Positions 15,586 to 24,899 of a stretch of 64,000 nucleotides of DNA are shown piece by piece. The notes beneath the pieces are model-generated. The model made no database searches, had not been told where the DNA came from, and saw nothing but the letters and a program-made list of their open reading frames with translations. Position 1 is the first letter of the stretch; each line of letters opens with the position of its first letter. Both the position numbers and the translations under genes were made by a program. Source of the DNA: Paenibacillus planticolens (GTDB taxonomy: Bacteria; Bacillota; Bacilli; Paenibacillales; NBRC-103111); contig NZ_WHNZ01000045.1 of the NCBI RefSeq assembly GCF_013141725.1, forward strand, positions 301,722 to 365,721. The letters run 5' to 3'.

Positions 15586-16425
15586 TTACTTCTTATCCTG
15601 ATCCTGCTTGTTCTTGTCATCGGGGCTTTTCGTATGTTCAGGTTTGCCGTCATCTTGTACTCCGAAAGGAGCGATGTCCGACCCTTTTTGCGGAGATTCC
15701 ACTGCGCCATTGAAAGCTTGCAAATAATAAATATCTCTTGCATCTCCATTATCAACCGTAATCCGCCAGTGCGGAAACATCGGCTGTGTCTGGGAATTGT
15801 ACGGCTGTCCATGATACCCCAGTCTGACTTCGGTAATAATGGAGCCTTCGCTCAAATAATTATCCACTAGACTGCGTACCGCTAACTGGGCGGGAATCAG
15901 TTTCTGCTCCGTTTGTTCTACTCCTGATTCTACTTCAACGTACGCTTGACGGTAACTGGTAATTTCTCCATTTTCCTCATTCAACTCTACTGTCACATCG
16001 AAGAGCGGAAGCTTGCCGTACAACTGATCAAATACATAAACACCTTTTTTTCTTACCTCCGAATCGAACTGATACAGGTTAAAATTCGGAATTTCCGATT
16101 GGGCTTGAACTTCTTTGCTGGCCCCTTTGCCGAGCAGCGCACTCATGCTGATAGGCGTCTTCAATGCTTTCTCTTCTCCGGGCTTTATACTATCATCATA
16201 CTTTACCGTAATAACCTTCATCTTCGTTACATCCGTCGGTAATTCATCGGTCAGCCGAATATTTTTACTTTGGAGCGCACGGTTCATCTCTTCAATCGTT
16301 CCTGAGGTATCCAACGATATTTCCGTCTGATTGGAGCGATTGGTGGACCACAGCTGGAAGCCAAGAATCATATTGAGCATCAAAAAAGAACAAATCAGGA
16401 TCGTTTTGGCCCTGCTCCAATTCAT
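15586..16425 (-). CDS. walI: WalI (YycI) regulator of WalK
   Basis: 279 residues with one N-terminal membrane anchor (TILICSFLMLNMILGFQL) and an extracytoplasmic domain. With WalH it binds WalK in the membrane and tunes its activity. The C-terminus is charged and low complexity (PEHTKSPDDKNKQDQDKK). It lies about 40 bp downstream of walH. Confidence 0.92.
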   Translation of the reverse strand: MNWSRAKTILICSFLMLNMILGFQLWSTNRSNQTEISLDTSGTIEEMNRALQSKNIRLTDELPTDVTKMKVITVKYDDSIKPGEEKALKTPISMSALLGKGASKEVQAQSEIPNFNLYQFDSEVRKKGVYVFDQLYGKLPLFDVTVELNEENGEITSYRQAYVEVESGVEQTEQKLIPAQLAVRSLVDNYLSEGSIITEVRLGYHGQPYNSQTQPMFPHWRITVDNGDARDIYYLQAFNGAVESPQKGSDIAPFGVQDDGKPEHTKSPDDKNKQDQDKK

Positions 16426-16466
16426 GATCTCACCAACCTTTCCTTGAGAATATTGCTTAATCCACC

Positions 16467-17756
16467 TTATTCAATGAAATCATACGTGCCGTCTCGCAGC
16501 TCCAAGGCCCATACCGGGACCAGCATAAGCGACTTTTCCGATACAACCGGATGATACGCCGGGAAAATAGAAACGATACTGGAACGCCGCTGATAATACT
16601 GCAGCCGCTCTTCTAGCGCATCGCCGGCTAATATTTCCCCATCGCGCCGCTGAACCGACTTCAAATCGGGAATAATCATCGACCGCTCGAAGCCGGAGAT
16701 GATTCCCTTCTGTACTTGCATTTTCAATGAACCATAGCCCTCTGGCTGCGTTGTCACAATAGGCAAGGATTCATAATACTGCCGGAACAAGAACGTCTGA
16801 TTGTTAAAAAGCTGCTTCTGCGGCGTTCGAGCCACCATATATTTGCCATCCCAGCCGATATGCTGGTTAATAAATTTAATGCCGGCCAGCAAGTTTTCAA
16901 GCACTTCGCTTTTGCTCTCCACCGGGGCGACAGGGTCGGAATACGTTATCCATCGCAGATCGCGGTTAAGCTGAAAACCGCGTTTGCTGTCCGTGTAGAT
17001 TTCCGAACCGTCGCGCTCTTTGAGATAGCGGGTAATCCCGGGATCTACGAAAAGGCTTTGCTTCAATTGATCCGCCGTTAGCTGGCTATAATTGAATGTA
17101 AAACTAGGCAGCCTGAGCGGCTTAATCGGCAAATAGTAATCGCCGCTGTTCGTCGTCTTATACAAATTCGTAACATCCCCGAAAGCCGCGAAATTTTCCA
17201 CGTCTTTACTTGTAAAATCGGCCCCGATTACCTCGTACCCGACACCCGGAGAATCGGTGAAGAAGAAAGCGCGAACATCCTCGTTATTGCCTTTCGAGTA
17301 AATCCAAATCCGCGTCACTTTATCATTATCCGTCGGCAGCTCGCCTTCAATCCGAAGCACTTGCTGAAGAATGGTGAAGGGGAGGCCGTCCCGGAACCGG
17401 ATCTCAACGCCCTGTTGTTTGGACCGAACTTCTTCCCAGTTCACATTTACCAAGTACATCGATGTTTTGCGGAAGCCCTTGAAGCTCCGCTGCTTAATAT
17501 TATCGAACAATCTGGTGTAATAGTAATTGCTTGGATACAGCACAGAATGCTGCTGATTGCCCAAGTGAACGATAATCTGATCCGGAAAAAGCATATCCTG
17601 AAGCTCGACCTGCTTTCCCAAAGTCTCCGTTTGCACGTAGTTACTTTGTTGGATAGGCTCGATCTTAGGCGGATTGTACGACGCCAGCAAAAAGCTTTGA
17701 TACAGCGAGGTGCCGATCAGGACGACAAGCAAGACAGATTTTAAACTCTCAATCAT
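16467..17756 (-). CDS. walH: WalH (YycH) regulator of WalK
   Basis: 429 residues, N-terminal membrane anchor (SVLLVVLIGTSLYQSFLL) and a large extracytoplasmic domain. The family forms a membrane complex with WalI and WalK. Its ATG overlaps the walK stop by four bases (ATGA), indicating translational coupling. Confidence 0.93.
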   Translation of the reverse strand: MIESLKSVLLVVLIGTSLYQSFLLASYNPPKIEPIQQSNYVQTETLGKQVELQDMLFPDQIIVHLGNQQHSVLYPSNYYYTRLFDNIKQRSFKGFRKTSMYLVNVNWEEVRSKQQGVEIRFRDGLPFTILQQVLRIEGELPTDNDKVTRIWIYSKGNNEDVRAFFFTDSPGVGYEVIGADFTSKDVENFAAFGDVTNLYKTTNSGDYYLPIKPLRLPSFTFNYSQLTADQLKQSLFVDPGITRYLKERDGSEIYTDSKRGFQLNRDLRWITYSDPVAPVESKSEVLENLLAGIKFINQHIGWDGKYMVARTPQKQLFNNQTFLFRQYYESLPIVTTQPEGYGSLKMQVQKGIISGFERSMIIPDLKSVQRRDGEILAGDALEERLQYYQRRSSIVSIFPAYHPVVSEKSLMLVPVWALELRDGTYDFIE

Positions 17757-19585
17757 AGCTCATCTTCCTCCTCCTGCTGAATCGGCAGTGTAAATATAAC
17801 ACGGGTGCCTTGTCCTAATTCGGACTCCAACTGAATCGTGCCTCCGTGCGCTTTGACTATTTCCCGGGCAATGGACAAGCCAAGACCTGTGCCGCCCATA
17901 TTCCGTGAGCGCGCTTTGTCTACCCGGTAGAACCGTTCGAAAATACGGGTTAAATCCTTCTTCGGAATCCCTATACCGTTATCTTGGACGGAAATCTCCA
18001 GCATATCCTTCTCGATCTTCCGCGCTTCCAGCCGGATAGCTCCTTCATCGCCTGTGTACTTAATCGCATTCGAGACCAGGTTATCGAGCACCTGATCAAT
18101 TTTATCGCGGTCGAGCAGCAAGTTGGTTACGCCATTCTCCACGCGAATAACAATTTGAATCTTGCGCTGCTGCAGCTGAAAAGAAAACCGGTCGGCCACT
18201 TCCTCCAGCATCTCACTCACGAAAGTCGTTGATTTACTCATCATCGACTGCTTGGAATCCAGCCTCGATAAATGTAAAAGGTCCGTCACCAATCGAATCA
18301 TCCGCTCCGTCTCGCTGCGCGTAACGCTAATGAAGCGCGAGGCCAGCTGCGGCTCCTCAATGGCGCCATCGTCAAGCGCTTCCAGATAGCTCTTGATCGT
18401 CGTTAGCGGCGTGCGCAGCTCATGCGACACGTTCGCAACGAACTCGCGTCTGGCTTGCTCCAGCTTCTCCTGATCCGTCACGTCCTGCAGCACCGCGATA
18501 ATGCCGCTCTGCCCTTCGCCCCGGCGGTGAATCGGCGTGAACGTAATGCGCACCGACAGCTGTTCATCGTCATCGGGAAGCTCAATATCAAGCAGCGTCG
18601 TTCGTACCTCTCCTTGAAGCAGCCCCTGTATCGTTCCCTGCGGAATACCGAGCACCTCCGAGATGTCCAGGCCGATCGTCGTCTCTTCCTCCGTCTGCAG
18701 GATTTGCTTCGCCCTGCGGTTCAGGACGATGACATGCCCTTTGTCATCCGTTGCAATGACCCCGTCGTTCATATTCGTCAGGATGGATGCCAGCTTCTCC
18801 TTCTCCTCTTCGTTGAGAGACAGCGCCTCCTTGAGCCGGTTCATCATGAAATTGAACGTTTGACCGAGCTGCCCGATCTCATCCGTCCCTTGGATAATCA
18901 CCTGCTGATCGAAATTCCCCTCCGCAACCGCGGTCGCTTGCTTCGTAATCTCTTTGATCGGATTCGTGATCGTACTGGTAAGGATGACACCGAGAATAGC
19001 CGTTAGCCCCAGAGCAATCAACGTACCTGAAATGAGGATCCGATTAATCGAACGGATTGTTTTGTAGACATCCTCCATGGAGGCGATCAGATAAACAGCG
19101 CCCAAGACGCGCACACCGCTGCCTACAGGCTTCGCAATGATCACCTTCCGATAGCCGTCCTCATCGGTGAAAATACGCTGGTTATCCTTAATCCCCTGCA
19201 GCGCCCTGATCACTTCTGGCTGCGTATTTTTTTGTTTCAGATGGTTGGGAACCGACGTGGAGATGACGTTCCCGTTAGCATCTATAATTTGAATTTCGGC
19301 ATTATTAATCGAAAATAAATTGCTGACAAACTCGTTTAAATCGGCATAAGTTTTCTTGCCTTCGGCAGCGTTCTTGCTGTCCTGATCGCCTGTGAGGTAA
19401 GACCCCACAAAACCGGCCAGCAGCGTAACCTGGCTGTTGCGCGAAACCAAGAAGTCATTCTTGAAATATGTCTCCACCGTCTTGTAGAAATACACCCCAA
19501 TGAGCTGCATCGCAATCAAAATAAGCAGGACATACACAATAATCAGCTTCGCTTGGATCGATTGGAAGAAGCGGATGCCCCTCAT
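17753..19585 (-). CDS. walK: WalK cell-wall sensor histidine kinase
   Basis: 610 residues: TM1 about 12-34, extracellular Cache-like domain, TM2 about 180-205, HAMP, PAS, HisKA with NVSHELRTPLTT (phospho-accepting His) and HATPase with NAIKY, DNGIGIPK and GGTGLGLSIA. It phosphorylates WalR in response to cell-wall state; the system is essential in most Firmicutes. The start lies 2 nt after the walR stop, with its ribosome site (GGAGG) inside the end of walR. Confidence 0.96.
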   Translation of the reverse strand: MRGIRFFQSIQAKLIIVYVLLILIAMQLIGVYFYKTVETYFKNDFLVSRNSQVTLLAGFVGSYLTGDQDSKNAAEGKKTYADLNEFVSNLFSINNAEIQIIDANGNVISTSVPNHLKQKNTQPEVIRALQGIKDNQRIFTDEDGYRKVIIAKPVGSGVRVLGAVYLIASMEDVYKTIRSINRILISGTLIALGLTAILGVILTSTITNPIKEITKQATAVAEGNFDQQVIIQGTDEIGQLGQTFNFMMNRLKEALSLNEEEKEKLASILTNMNDGVIATDDKGHVIVLNRRAKQILQTEEETTIGLDISEVLGIPQGTIQGLLQGEVRTTLLDIELPDDDEQLSVRITFTPIHRRGEGQSGIIAVLQDVTDQEKLEQARREFVANVSHELRTPLTTIKSYLEALDDGAIEEPQLASRFISVTRSETERMIRLVTDLLHLSRLDSKQSMMSKSTTFVSEMLEEVADRFSFQLQQRKIQIVIRVENGVTNLLLDRDKIDQVLDNLVSNAIKYTGDEGAIRLEARKIEKDMLEISVQDNGIGIPKKDLTRIFERFYRVDKARSRNMGGTGLGLSIAREIVKAHGGTIQLESELGQGTRVIFTLPIQQEEEDEL

Positions 19586-19587
19586 GC

Positions 19588-20316
19588 TTAGAAGCCTCCG
19601 GCTTTAGGGCTGCGCATCAAATAGCCAAGCCCCCTGCGCGTCATTATGTATTCCGGACGGCTTGGATCTGTCTCCAGCTTCTCGCGCAGCCGGCGTATCG
19701 TCACATCGACGGTGCGCACGTCGCCGAAATATTCAAAGCCCCACACCGCTTGCAGCAGGTGCTCGCGCGTCATGACTTTGCCGGAATTTTTGGCCAAATA
19801 TTGAATCAGCTCGAACTCGCGATGCGTCAAATCGAGCGGCACCCCATCTTTATACACCATGTACATGTCGTTATCGATGAATAAAGCATGAATCCGCATC
19901 CCGTTGCGCTGCGTGTCCGACTCGCTCGGAGCCGTCTGCGCTTTCGTCTGCCGGCGCAAGTGCGCCTTGACGCGGGCCAGCAGCTCTCTCGTGCCGAATG
20001 GCTTGGTCACATAGTCGTCTGCGCCCATTTCAAGGCCAAGCACTTTATCCAACTCGGTATCTTTGGCCGTCAACATAATAATCGGTGTGTTCAGCTTCGA
20101 ACGAACCTCCCGGCACACATCCATGCCGTCCTTTACGGGAAGCATGAGATCCAGCAATATAAGATCGGGCTGCTCAGAGAAAGCAAGCTCTACAGCGCTT
20201 CCGCCATCATAGGCACATATCACCTGATAGCCCTCTTTTTCCAAATTAAATTTCAAAATATCTGCAATCGGTTGTTCGTCATCCACCACGAGAATTTTTC
20301 CAAACAAACCTACCAC
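19588..20316 (-). CDS. walR: WalR response regulator (OmpR family)
   Basis: Receiver domain with phospho-acceptor Asp in LILLDLMLP, switch Thr and Lys (MLTAKD, YVTKPF), then a C-terminal winged helix (LTHREFELIQYLA ... RTVDVTIRRLREKLE). It controls autolysins and cell-wall genes. First gene of walRKHIJ. The listed start is GTG 20316; TTG at 20307, better spaced from the GGTGG site and closer to family length, may be the real one. Confidence 0.96.
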   Translation of the reverse strand: MVGLFGKILVVDDEQPIADILKFNLEKEGYQVICAYDGGSAVELAFSEQPDLILLDLMLPVKDGMDVCREVRSKLNTPIIMLTAKDTELDKVLGLEMGADDYVTKPFGTRELLARVKAHLRRQTKAQTAPSESDTQRNGMRIHALFIDNDMYMVYKDGVPLDLTHREFELIQYLAKNSGKVMTREHLLQAVWGFEYFGDVRTVDVTIRRLREKLETDPSRPEYIMTRRGLGYLMRSPKAGGF

Positions 20317-20390
20317 CGCCTACTTCAGAATAAACTACAGCCTCGTCCAATTCCTTGCATACTACCCTCTATTTTATCATATATTCAACT

Positions 20391-20435
20391 AAAAAGAGAC
20401 AAGGCCCCCCGATTGTCCGGTTTGACCTTGCCTCT
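20391..20435 (-). terminator. Terminator of the M23 peptidase gene
   Basis: On the minus strand AGAGGCAAGG pairs with CCTTGTCTCT and TTTTAG follows. It separates the peptidase gene from walR. Confidence 0.8.
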
Positions 20436-20442
20436 ATGTAAG

Positions 20443-21987
20443 TTAACGATTTAAATACTTCAAAGGATTTTCCAAGCTGCCGCTTTTGTGAATTTCAAAA
20501 TGCAAATGGACGCCTGTGGAATCGCCTGTACTTCCCATAATGCCGATTTTATCGCCTTTTTCAACGATCGTACCTTCGGTCGTCGTAATTTTGCTCAGAT
20601 GGCCGTACAACGTCTCGTAACCGTTCAAATGATTAATAATAATATAATTGCCGTAATCCGATTTGTACCCGGTTTCCGTTACTTTGCCGTTGTCTGCCGT
20701 CATAATGTTTTTGTTGCCTGTAATATCGATACCTTTGTGGAGCTTGCCCCACCGGACGCCGAACGTGCTCGAGATACTCGGGGAAACGACAGGCCACGCG
20801 AATTTCCCTGTGCCTTCGCCTTTAATGACTTTCGTCCCTTTTTTCACCTTGGCCGTAACGGGTTGATCAATGATTTCTTCGTCAACGAGCTGCTCGTTCG
20901 TCATCAATCCATCGACTTTCGTTACTTGGATCGTCACCTTCTTCAGCCCGTTCTTCCCTGGTGAGATCGGTTGAACAACGCCAACGCGAAGCGAATCGTC
21001 CTTCTCATAGTCCGTATCGTACTGAATCTCTTGATTCTTCACAATCTTTTCCGTTGTTTTGACGGACAATGTCGGTTTAAGCACCGTTACATCAAGCTGA
21101 TTGCCAATCTTCAATTTATCATCCTGAAGACCAGGATTTTTATCATAAATAAATTGCTTCGTAATTCCTAATTTCTTCGCGATGCAGGAGACGCAATCTC
21201 CCTCAACAACCGTATACTTCGCAGGCGTCACATCGCCAGTCGTCAATTTCTTCACGACATCGTCGGGTTTAGCCAATTCCTCCGGCTCGATCGCCACTTC
21301 CACTTTATCGACTTGCTGGACGAATTCTACTTTCTCAAGCTCCGATGGTGCCGTCGAAATATCCTCGCCCAAGCCTGCGGATAGAGCAGCAACCTTAGTG
21401 GATTCCTTAGCTTTTGGCGCAAAAGGCGCGCTTACCTGTTCAAGAATTTGATCTGCCGTCTGCTGATCCTTCACAATCGCGATGACTTTGCCGTCTACTC
21501 TCAACTCGACCCCGACCGGTTGGGGCACTAATGACTTATTAAGTGTGGCGATGACAGCTGTATCATCCGTTGGCGGGCTGTAAGCCTTTTCAGCTATGTA
21601 GGTAACTCCGTCTGTCTTAAGCACGACATGAACATCCGGGAAATTCTTTTGTACTTCTTGTGGTCTTTGCTGCTTATATTCATCAATCAATTTATTGTCG
21701 CTGACGACACCTATTTCTTTGCCGTCGAGCATCACGTGATATACATTTACCATATTCGCTTGCACATATTGATGACCTGCAAACGTAATTACTCCTGTTA
21801 GTGCGATTGCACCAACTCCCAGAACTAGAGACCATTTATGTCGTTTGATTACCGTTAGCGTCGTAGTTGTCGTTACTTCTTCCAGCTGCTTCTCTGATAC
21901 TGATTCATTTCCGGTCAAGCTTTCTCGCTTCGGCGTGAATCTCTTGATGAGATCCTTAACAAAGCGCATACCCCTGAAACCTGTCAT
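20443..21987 (-). CDS. Exported LysM-G5-M23 peptidoglycan hydrolase
   Basis: 514 residues. N-terminal cytoplasmic stretch, membrane segment (WSLVLGVGAIALTGVITFA), an alpha/beta region, LysM (TVVEGDCVSCIAKKLG), G5 domain (about 310-385) and C-terminal M23 zinc endopeptidase with HKGIDI and HLHFEIH metal ligands. It likely cleaves peptide cross-links at the cell surface. ATG 21987 has AGGGAG 8 nt upstream. Adjacent to walR; being part of the Wal regulon is plausible but not shown. Confidence 0.92.
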   Translation of the reverse strand: MTGFRGMRFVKDLIKRFTPKRESLTGNESVSEKQLEEVTTTTTLTVIKRHKWSLVLGVGAIALTGVITFAGHQYVQANMVNVYHVMLDGKEIGVVSDNKLIDEYKQQRPQEVQKNFPDVHVVLKTDGVTYIAEKAYSPPTDDTAVIATLNKSLVPQPVGVELRVDGKVIAIVKDQQTADQILEQVSAPFAPKAKESTKVAALSAGLGEDISTAPSELEKVEFVQQVDKVEVAIEPEELAKPDDVVKKLTTGDVTPAKYTVVEGDCVSCIAKKLGITKQFIYDKNPGLQDDKLKIGNQLDVTVLKPTLSVKTTEKIVKNQEIQYDTDYEKDDSLRVGVVQPISPGKNGLKKVTIQVTKVDGLMTNEQLVDEEIIDQPVTAKVKKGTKVIKGEGTGKFAWPVVSPSISSTFGVRWGKLHKGIDITGNKNIMTADNGKVTETGYKSDYGNYIIINHLNGYETLYGHLSKITTTEGTIVEKGDKIGIMGSTGDSTGVHLHFEIHKSGSLENPLKYLNR

Positions 21988-22260
21988 GATCTTCTCCCTT
22001 TGAACGGTTTTGCATCCACAGATACATAAATAAACCTTGATTAGACATAATATCCATATAAGGATGTCTTCCTTTTGTTAAATTTAACACACTTTCTCTG
22101 CCTATTTCAACAAAATACTCGATATCCATGTGATAGATTCGTGTCCAGCGCCAAAAGAAGACGTTAAAGATACATTTTTTTGTATAGAAATCCAAGAGAT
22201 TGTGCACCACATTACGAGAAATGACGAATTTGAATGAAAATTTGAAAGGGGAACTTAGAT

Positions 22261-22524
22261 ATGGAAATTAACTTGCAAGCTACGTTCGCTGATCGCTCTA
22301 CGATGGAGAAAACAGCTGAAATCCTTCGATCTCAAGGCGTGCTGGACATCAAATTCAATTATGGCGGCGAGCCTCATCACGATGCGCTTAGCAGCGGTCT
22401 GGCTCAATCTCTGCATAGCTTCTCGGCAGCCGAGCCCTCCTATGCGCTCACAGTATGCGTAGAGAAATCGCGCTACCGTCAAGCCGAGGATACGATTATA
22501 AAATACGGCGGACATCTCCATTAG
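22261..22524 (+). CDS. Hypothetical 87-aa alpha/beta protein
   Basis: Strand-helix-strand layout (MEINLQATF, then TMEKTAEILRSQG, LDIKFNY, and C-terminal YALTVCVEKS plus helix), similar in shape to ferredoxin-like or YflT-type stress proteins, but no family is recognised. AAAGGGG precedes the ATG at 22261. Convergent with the gene at 22555. Confidence 0.7.
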   Translation: MEINLQATFADRSTMEKTAEILRSQGVLDIKFNYGGEPHHDALSSGLAQSLHSFSAAEPSYALTVCVEKSRYRQAEDTIIKYGGHLH

Positions 22525-22554
22525 GCATTAGTCCTTCCTCTAGCATTAGGGATG

Positions 22555-23181
22555 CTAGTACTTGTTCAAGATATCCATCAACTGTTTTAATTCCGTTTCG
22601 CTTAAATACTTTTTGAGCATCTCATTGATCTGATCGAGCTCATCCGCCGTAATCCCGTCCTCCAGTAAACCGGATAGATGCTGCACCTCATTTTGCGGCA
22701 GCTTCGCAATAACAAGGGAAAATATTTTCATTTTATCCTCGCTGGATAGCGCTTCTTTCTTCTTAGCGAAGTCCTCGGTCGACAGGACAATCTCTTTCTT
22801 ATGCTCGTTTGCATCGCTCACTCGACCCATGACGGCTACGGCATCATCCTTAACTCCTGGGGATGCAGATGCGCCATTAGCTTCTGCGTCCGTAGACGCG
22901 CTTGCAGACGGGCTGGGACTAGGAGCAGGCTTTGCTGCTGAAGGGCTTTGCACCGGGGCAGCTTGCTTCCCCCCGTCTTTACGCATAACTATATTCAACT
23001 CTTCCGCCAATCTTGAAGTAAAATCGCTAAATTGAATCTTTTTACCCAAAGCCGGTATCTGATATTGTCGAAATATATCCTCAACATACATGTTTACGAC
23101 ATACCATGTCGTAAACATGGTGATGGATGTAATAAGAACAGTGCTTATGACGATTTTGCCCAGCCACGTTAATACTTTCAT
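22555..23181 (-). CDS. Membrane-anchored protein with helical C-terminus
   Basis: 208 residues from ATG 23181 (AGGAG upstream at long spacing; an in-frame ATG at 23247 is alternative). One membrane segment (IVISTVLITSITMFTTWYVV), an extracytoplasmic Pro/Ala/Ser-rich linker (PSPSPSASAS), and a C-terminal helical bundle of acidic helices (KIFSLVIAKLP, LLEDGITADELDQI). Probably a surface-exposed protein; function unknown. Confidence 0.7.
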   Translation of the reverse strand: MKVLTWLGKIVISTVLITSITMFTTWYVVNMYVEDIFRQYQIPALGKKIQFSDFTSRLAEELNIVMRKDGGKQAAPVQSPSAAKPAPSPSPSASASTDAEANGASASPGVKDDAVAVMGRVSDANEHKKEIVLSTEDFAKKKEALSSEDKMKIFSLVIAKLPQNEVQHLSGLLEDGITADELDQINEMLKKYLSETELKQLMDILNKY

Positions 23182-23263
23182 TTTCGCAATCACTCCTGCC
23201 ACATAGATCTGCTTCTTCCCTCCCAGTATTGACGAAATCGCGCCCATTAAATCCCATTTGGCA

Positions 23264-23302
23264 AAAAAGAAATCCTCTAAGCTGCTGATGAGCCTAGAGG
23301 AT
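23264..23302 (-). terminator. Terminator of purA
   Basis: AATCCTCTA pairs with TAGAGGATT across a 15-nt loop; the minus strand continues with TCTTTTTTG. It lies just after the purA stop codon. Confidence 0.85.
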
Positions 23303-23323
23303 TTTGAATTTATAGCTATAGAA

Positions 23324-24610
23324 TTAAGCGTAGATCGGACGAACCAAATTCGTTTGCTCGCGGTTGCGGCCTACGGAGAAGATGGCGATTGGAATGCCTG
23401 TAAGCTGCGAAACCCGCTCTACGTAATGTCTTGCATTCTCAGGCAGATCGCTCAGCGAACGCGCTTCGGACACATCTTCTGTCCAGCCCGGAAGCTCTTC
23501 GTACACGGCTTCGCACTCGGAGATAGCTTTCAAGCTAGCCGGATAGTGCTCAATAAGCTGGCCGCGGTACATGTAGCCTGTGCAAATTTTCACCGTTTCG
23601 AGTCCTGTCAGAACGTCGATGGAGTTCAAGGACAGTCCTGTGATTCCGCTAACGCGTCTAGCATGACGCACAACCACGCTGTCGAACCAGCCGACACGGC
23701 GCGGACGGCCTGTGACCGTACCGTACTCAAAGCCTTTTTCACGAATCCAATCGCCAATTTCGTTATTCAGTTCCGTTGGGAACGGACCGTCACCGACACG
23801 GGTCGTATAGGCTTTAGCTACACCGATGATGTTGTGGATCTTCGTTGGACCTACGCCGGAACCGATACATACGCCGCCAGCCGTCGGGTTGGAGGATGTT
23901 ACATACGGGTATGTGCCTTGGTCAATATCCAACATAACGCCTTGTGCGCCTTCGAACAGCACTCTGCGTCCTTGATCGATGTACTCGTTCAACACGACAG
24001 AAGTGTCCGTTACATAAGGACGAATGATTTCTGCGTATTCGAGGTACTCTTTAAGAATCGGTTCTACATCTAGACCTTTGGAACCGTACACTTGCTCGAT
24101 CAACACATTTTTCTCTGCAATAATGCGTCTAAGCTTCAATTCGAACTCTTCGGCATCCATCAAATCCGCAATCCGGATTCCGTTGCGTGCTGCTTTATCC
24201 ATATAACAAGGTCCGATCCCTTTGCGGGTCGTGCCAATTTTGCTATCGCCTTTGCGATCTTCTTCCAGACCGTCCAGCACCAGATGATACGGCATAATAA
24301 CATGCGCGCGGTCACTGATGTTTAAATTTTTTGTCGAAAAACCATTATCATGAATGTAATTAATTTCTTCAATGAGTGCAGCGGGGTTAATAACCATACC
24401 GTTCCCGATGACACAAGCTTTTTCTTGATAAAAAATACCGGAAGGAATCATCGTCAGCTTATACTTTTTGCCGCTGATAATGATCGTATGGCCTGCATTG
24501 TTACCACCTTGGTAACGAGCAACAACCTCAGCGGATTCCGCTAAGAAATCCGTGATTTTACCTTTTCCTTCATCTCCCCATTGCGTTCCGACAACAACAA
24601 CCGTTGACAT
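23324..24610 (-). CDS. purA: Adenylosuccinate synthetase
   Basis: 428 residues, usual length. It makes adenylosuccinate from IMP, aspartate and GTP, the first committed step to AMP. Signatures: GTQWGDEGKGK near the N-terminus, NAGHT, GTTRKGIGPCY and TGRPRR. The start ATG 24610 follows GGAGG at good spacing; an upstream GTG at 24616 is less likely. Transcribed alone from the promoter at 24864-24892 through a leader of about 245 nt. Confidence 0.97.
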   Translation of the reverse strand: MSTVVVVGTQWGDEGKGKITDFLAESAEVVARYQGGNNAGHTIIISGKKYKLTMIPSGIFYQEKACVIGNGMVINPAALIEEINYIHDNGFSTKNLNISDRAHVIMPYHLVLDGLEEDRKGDSKIGTTRKGIGPCYMDKAARNGIRIADLMDAEEFELKLRRIIAEKNVLIEQVYGSKGLDVEPILKEYLEYAEIIRPYVTDTSVVLNEYIDQGRRVLFEGAQGVMLDIDQGTYPYVTSSNPTAGGVCIGSGVGPTKIHNIIGVAKAYTTRVGDGPFPTELNNEIGDWIREKGFEYGTVTGRPRRVGWFDSVVVRHARRVSGITGLSLNSIDVLTGLETVKICTGYMYRGQLIEHYPASLKAISECEAVYEELPGWTEDVSEARSLSDLPENARHYVERVSQLTGIPIAIFSVGRNREQTNLVRPIYA

Positions 24611-24857
24611 ATGCACTTACCTCCGTACGGTGACGAGTCACCCATAATGAGCCGTTATGGCTTTCGTACCACTGAAAAATTAGACCTCGTTAAAGCACTA
24701 AAGCATTCAGCGTCCACTACTCACCGAAGGAACACTTAGGCCTCTCCGGCAGCGATCTGCAGGAAGGGGACCTCCCTTTCGGCATGAAAAACGACCTTAA
24801 CTCGAAGCTGCCCTGCTAAGTACTAGTCGTGCAGGCAGACGAACAAGGTTTTTCACC
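24611..24857 (-). promoter_or_regulatory. Long structured purA leader, class unassigned
   Basis: The transcript leader contains several pairings: GAAAAACCTT with AAGG-tcg-TTTTTC enclosing CTGCC/GGCAG, AAGGG/CCCTT, and near the gene GTGAC/GTCAC before the ribosome site. The length and the sequestering hairpin next to GGAGG suggest RNA-level control. Some elements (GACTAGTA, GTGGTACG) recall T-box leaders, but the full AGGGTGGNACCGCG motif is absent. Confidence 0.45.
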
Positions 24858-24863
24858 GTCTTT

Positions 24864-24892
24864 AGTGTAGCAGTCCCCCTACGCAAAGTCAA
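24864..24892 (-). promoter_or_regulatory. Sigma-A promoter of purA
   Basis: Minus strand TTGACT (24887-24892), 17-nt spacer, TACACT (24864-24869). Confidence 0.75.
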
Positions 24893-24899
24893 TGAAAAA

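Noticed and set aside
24611..24857. T-box riboswitch call for the purA leader
   Set aside because: Short look-alike pieces exist but the conserved AGGGTGGNACCGCG element and a terminator/antiterminator pair are not seen.
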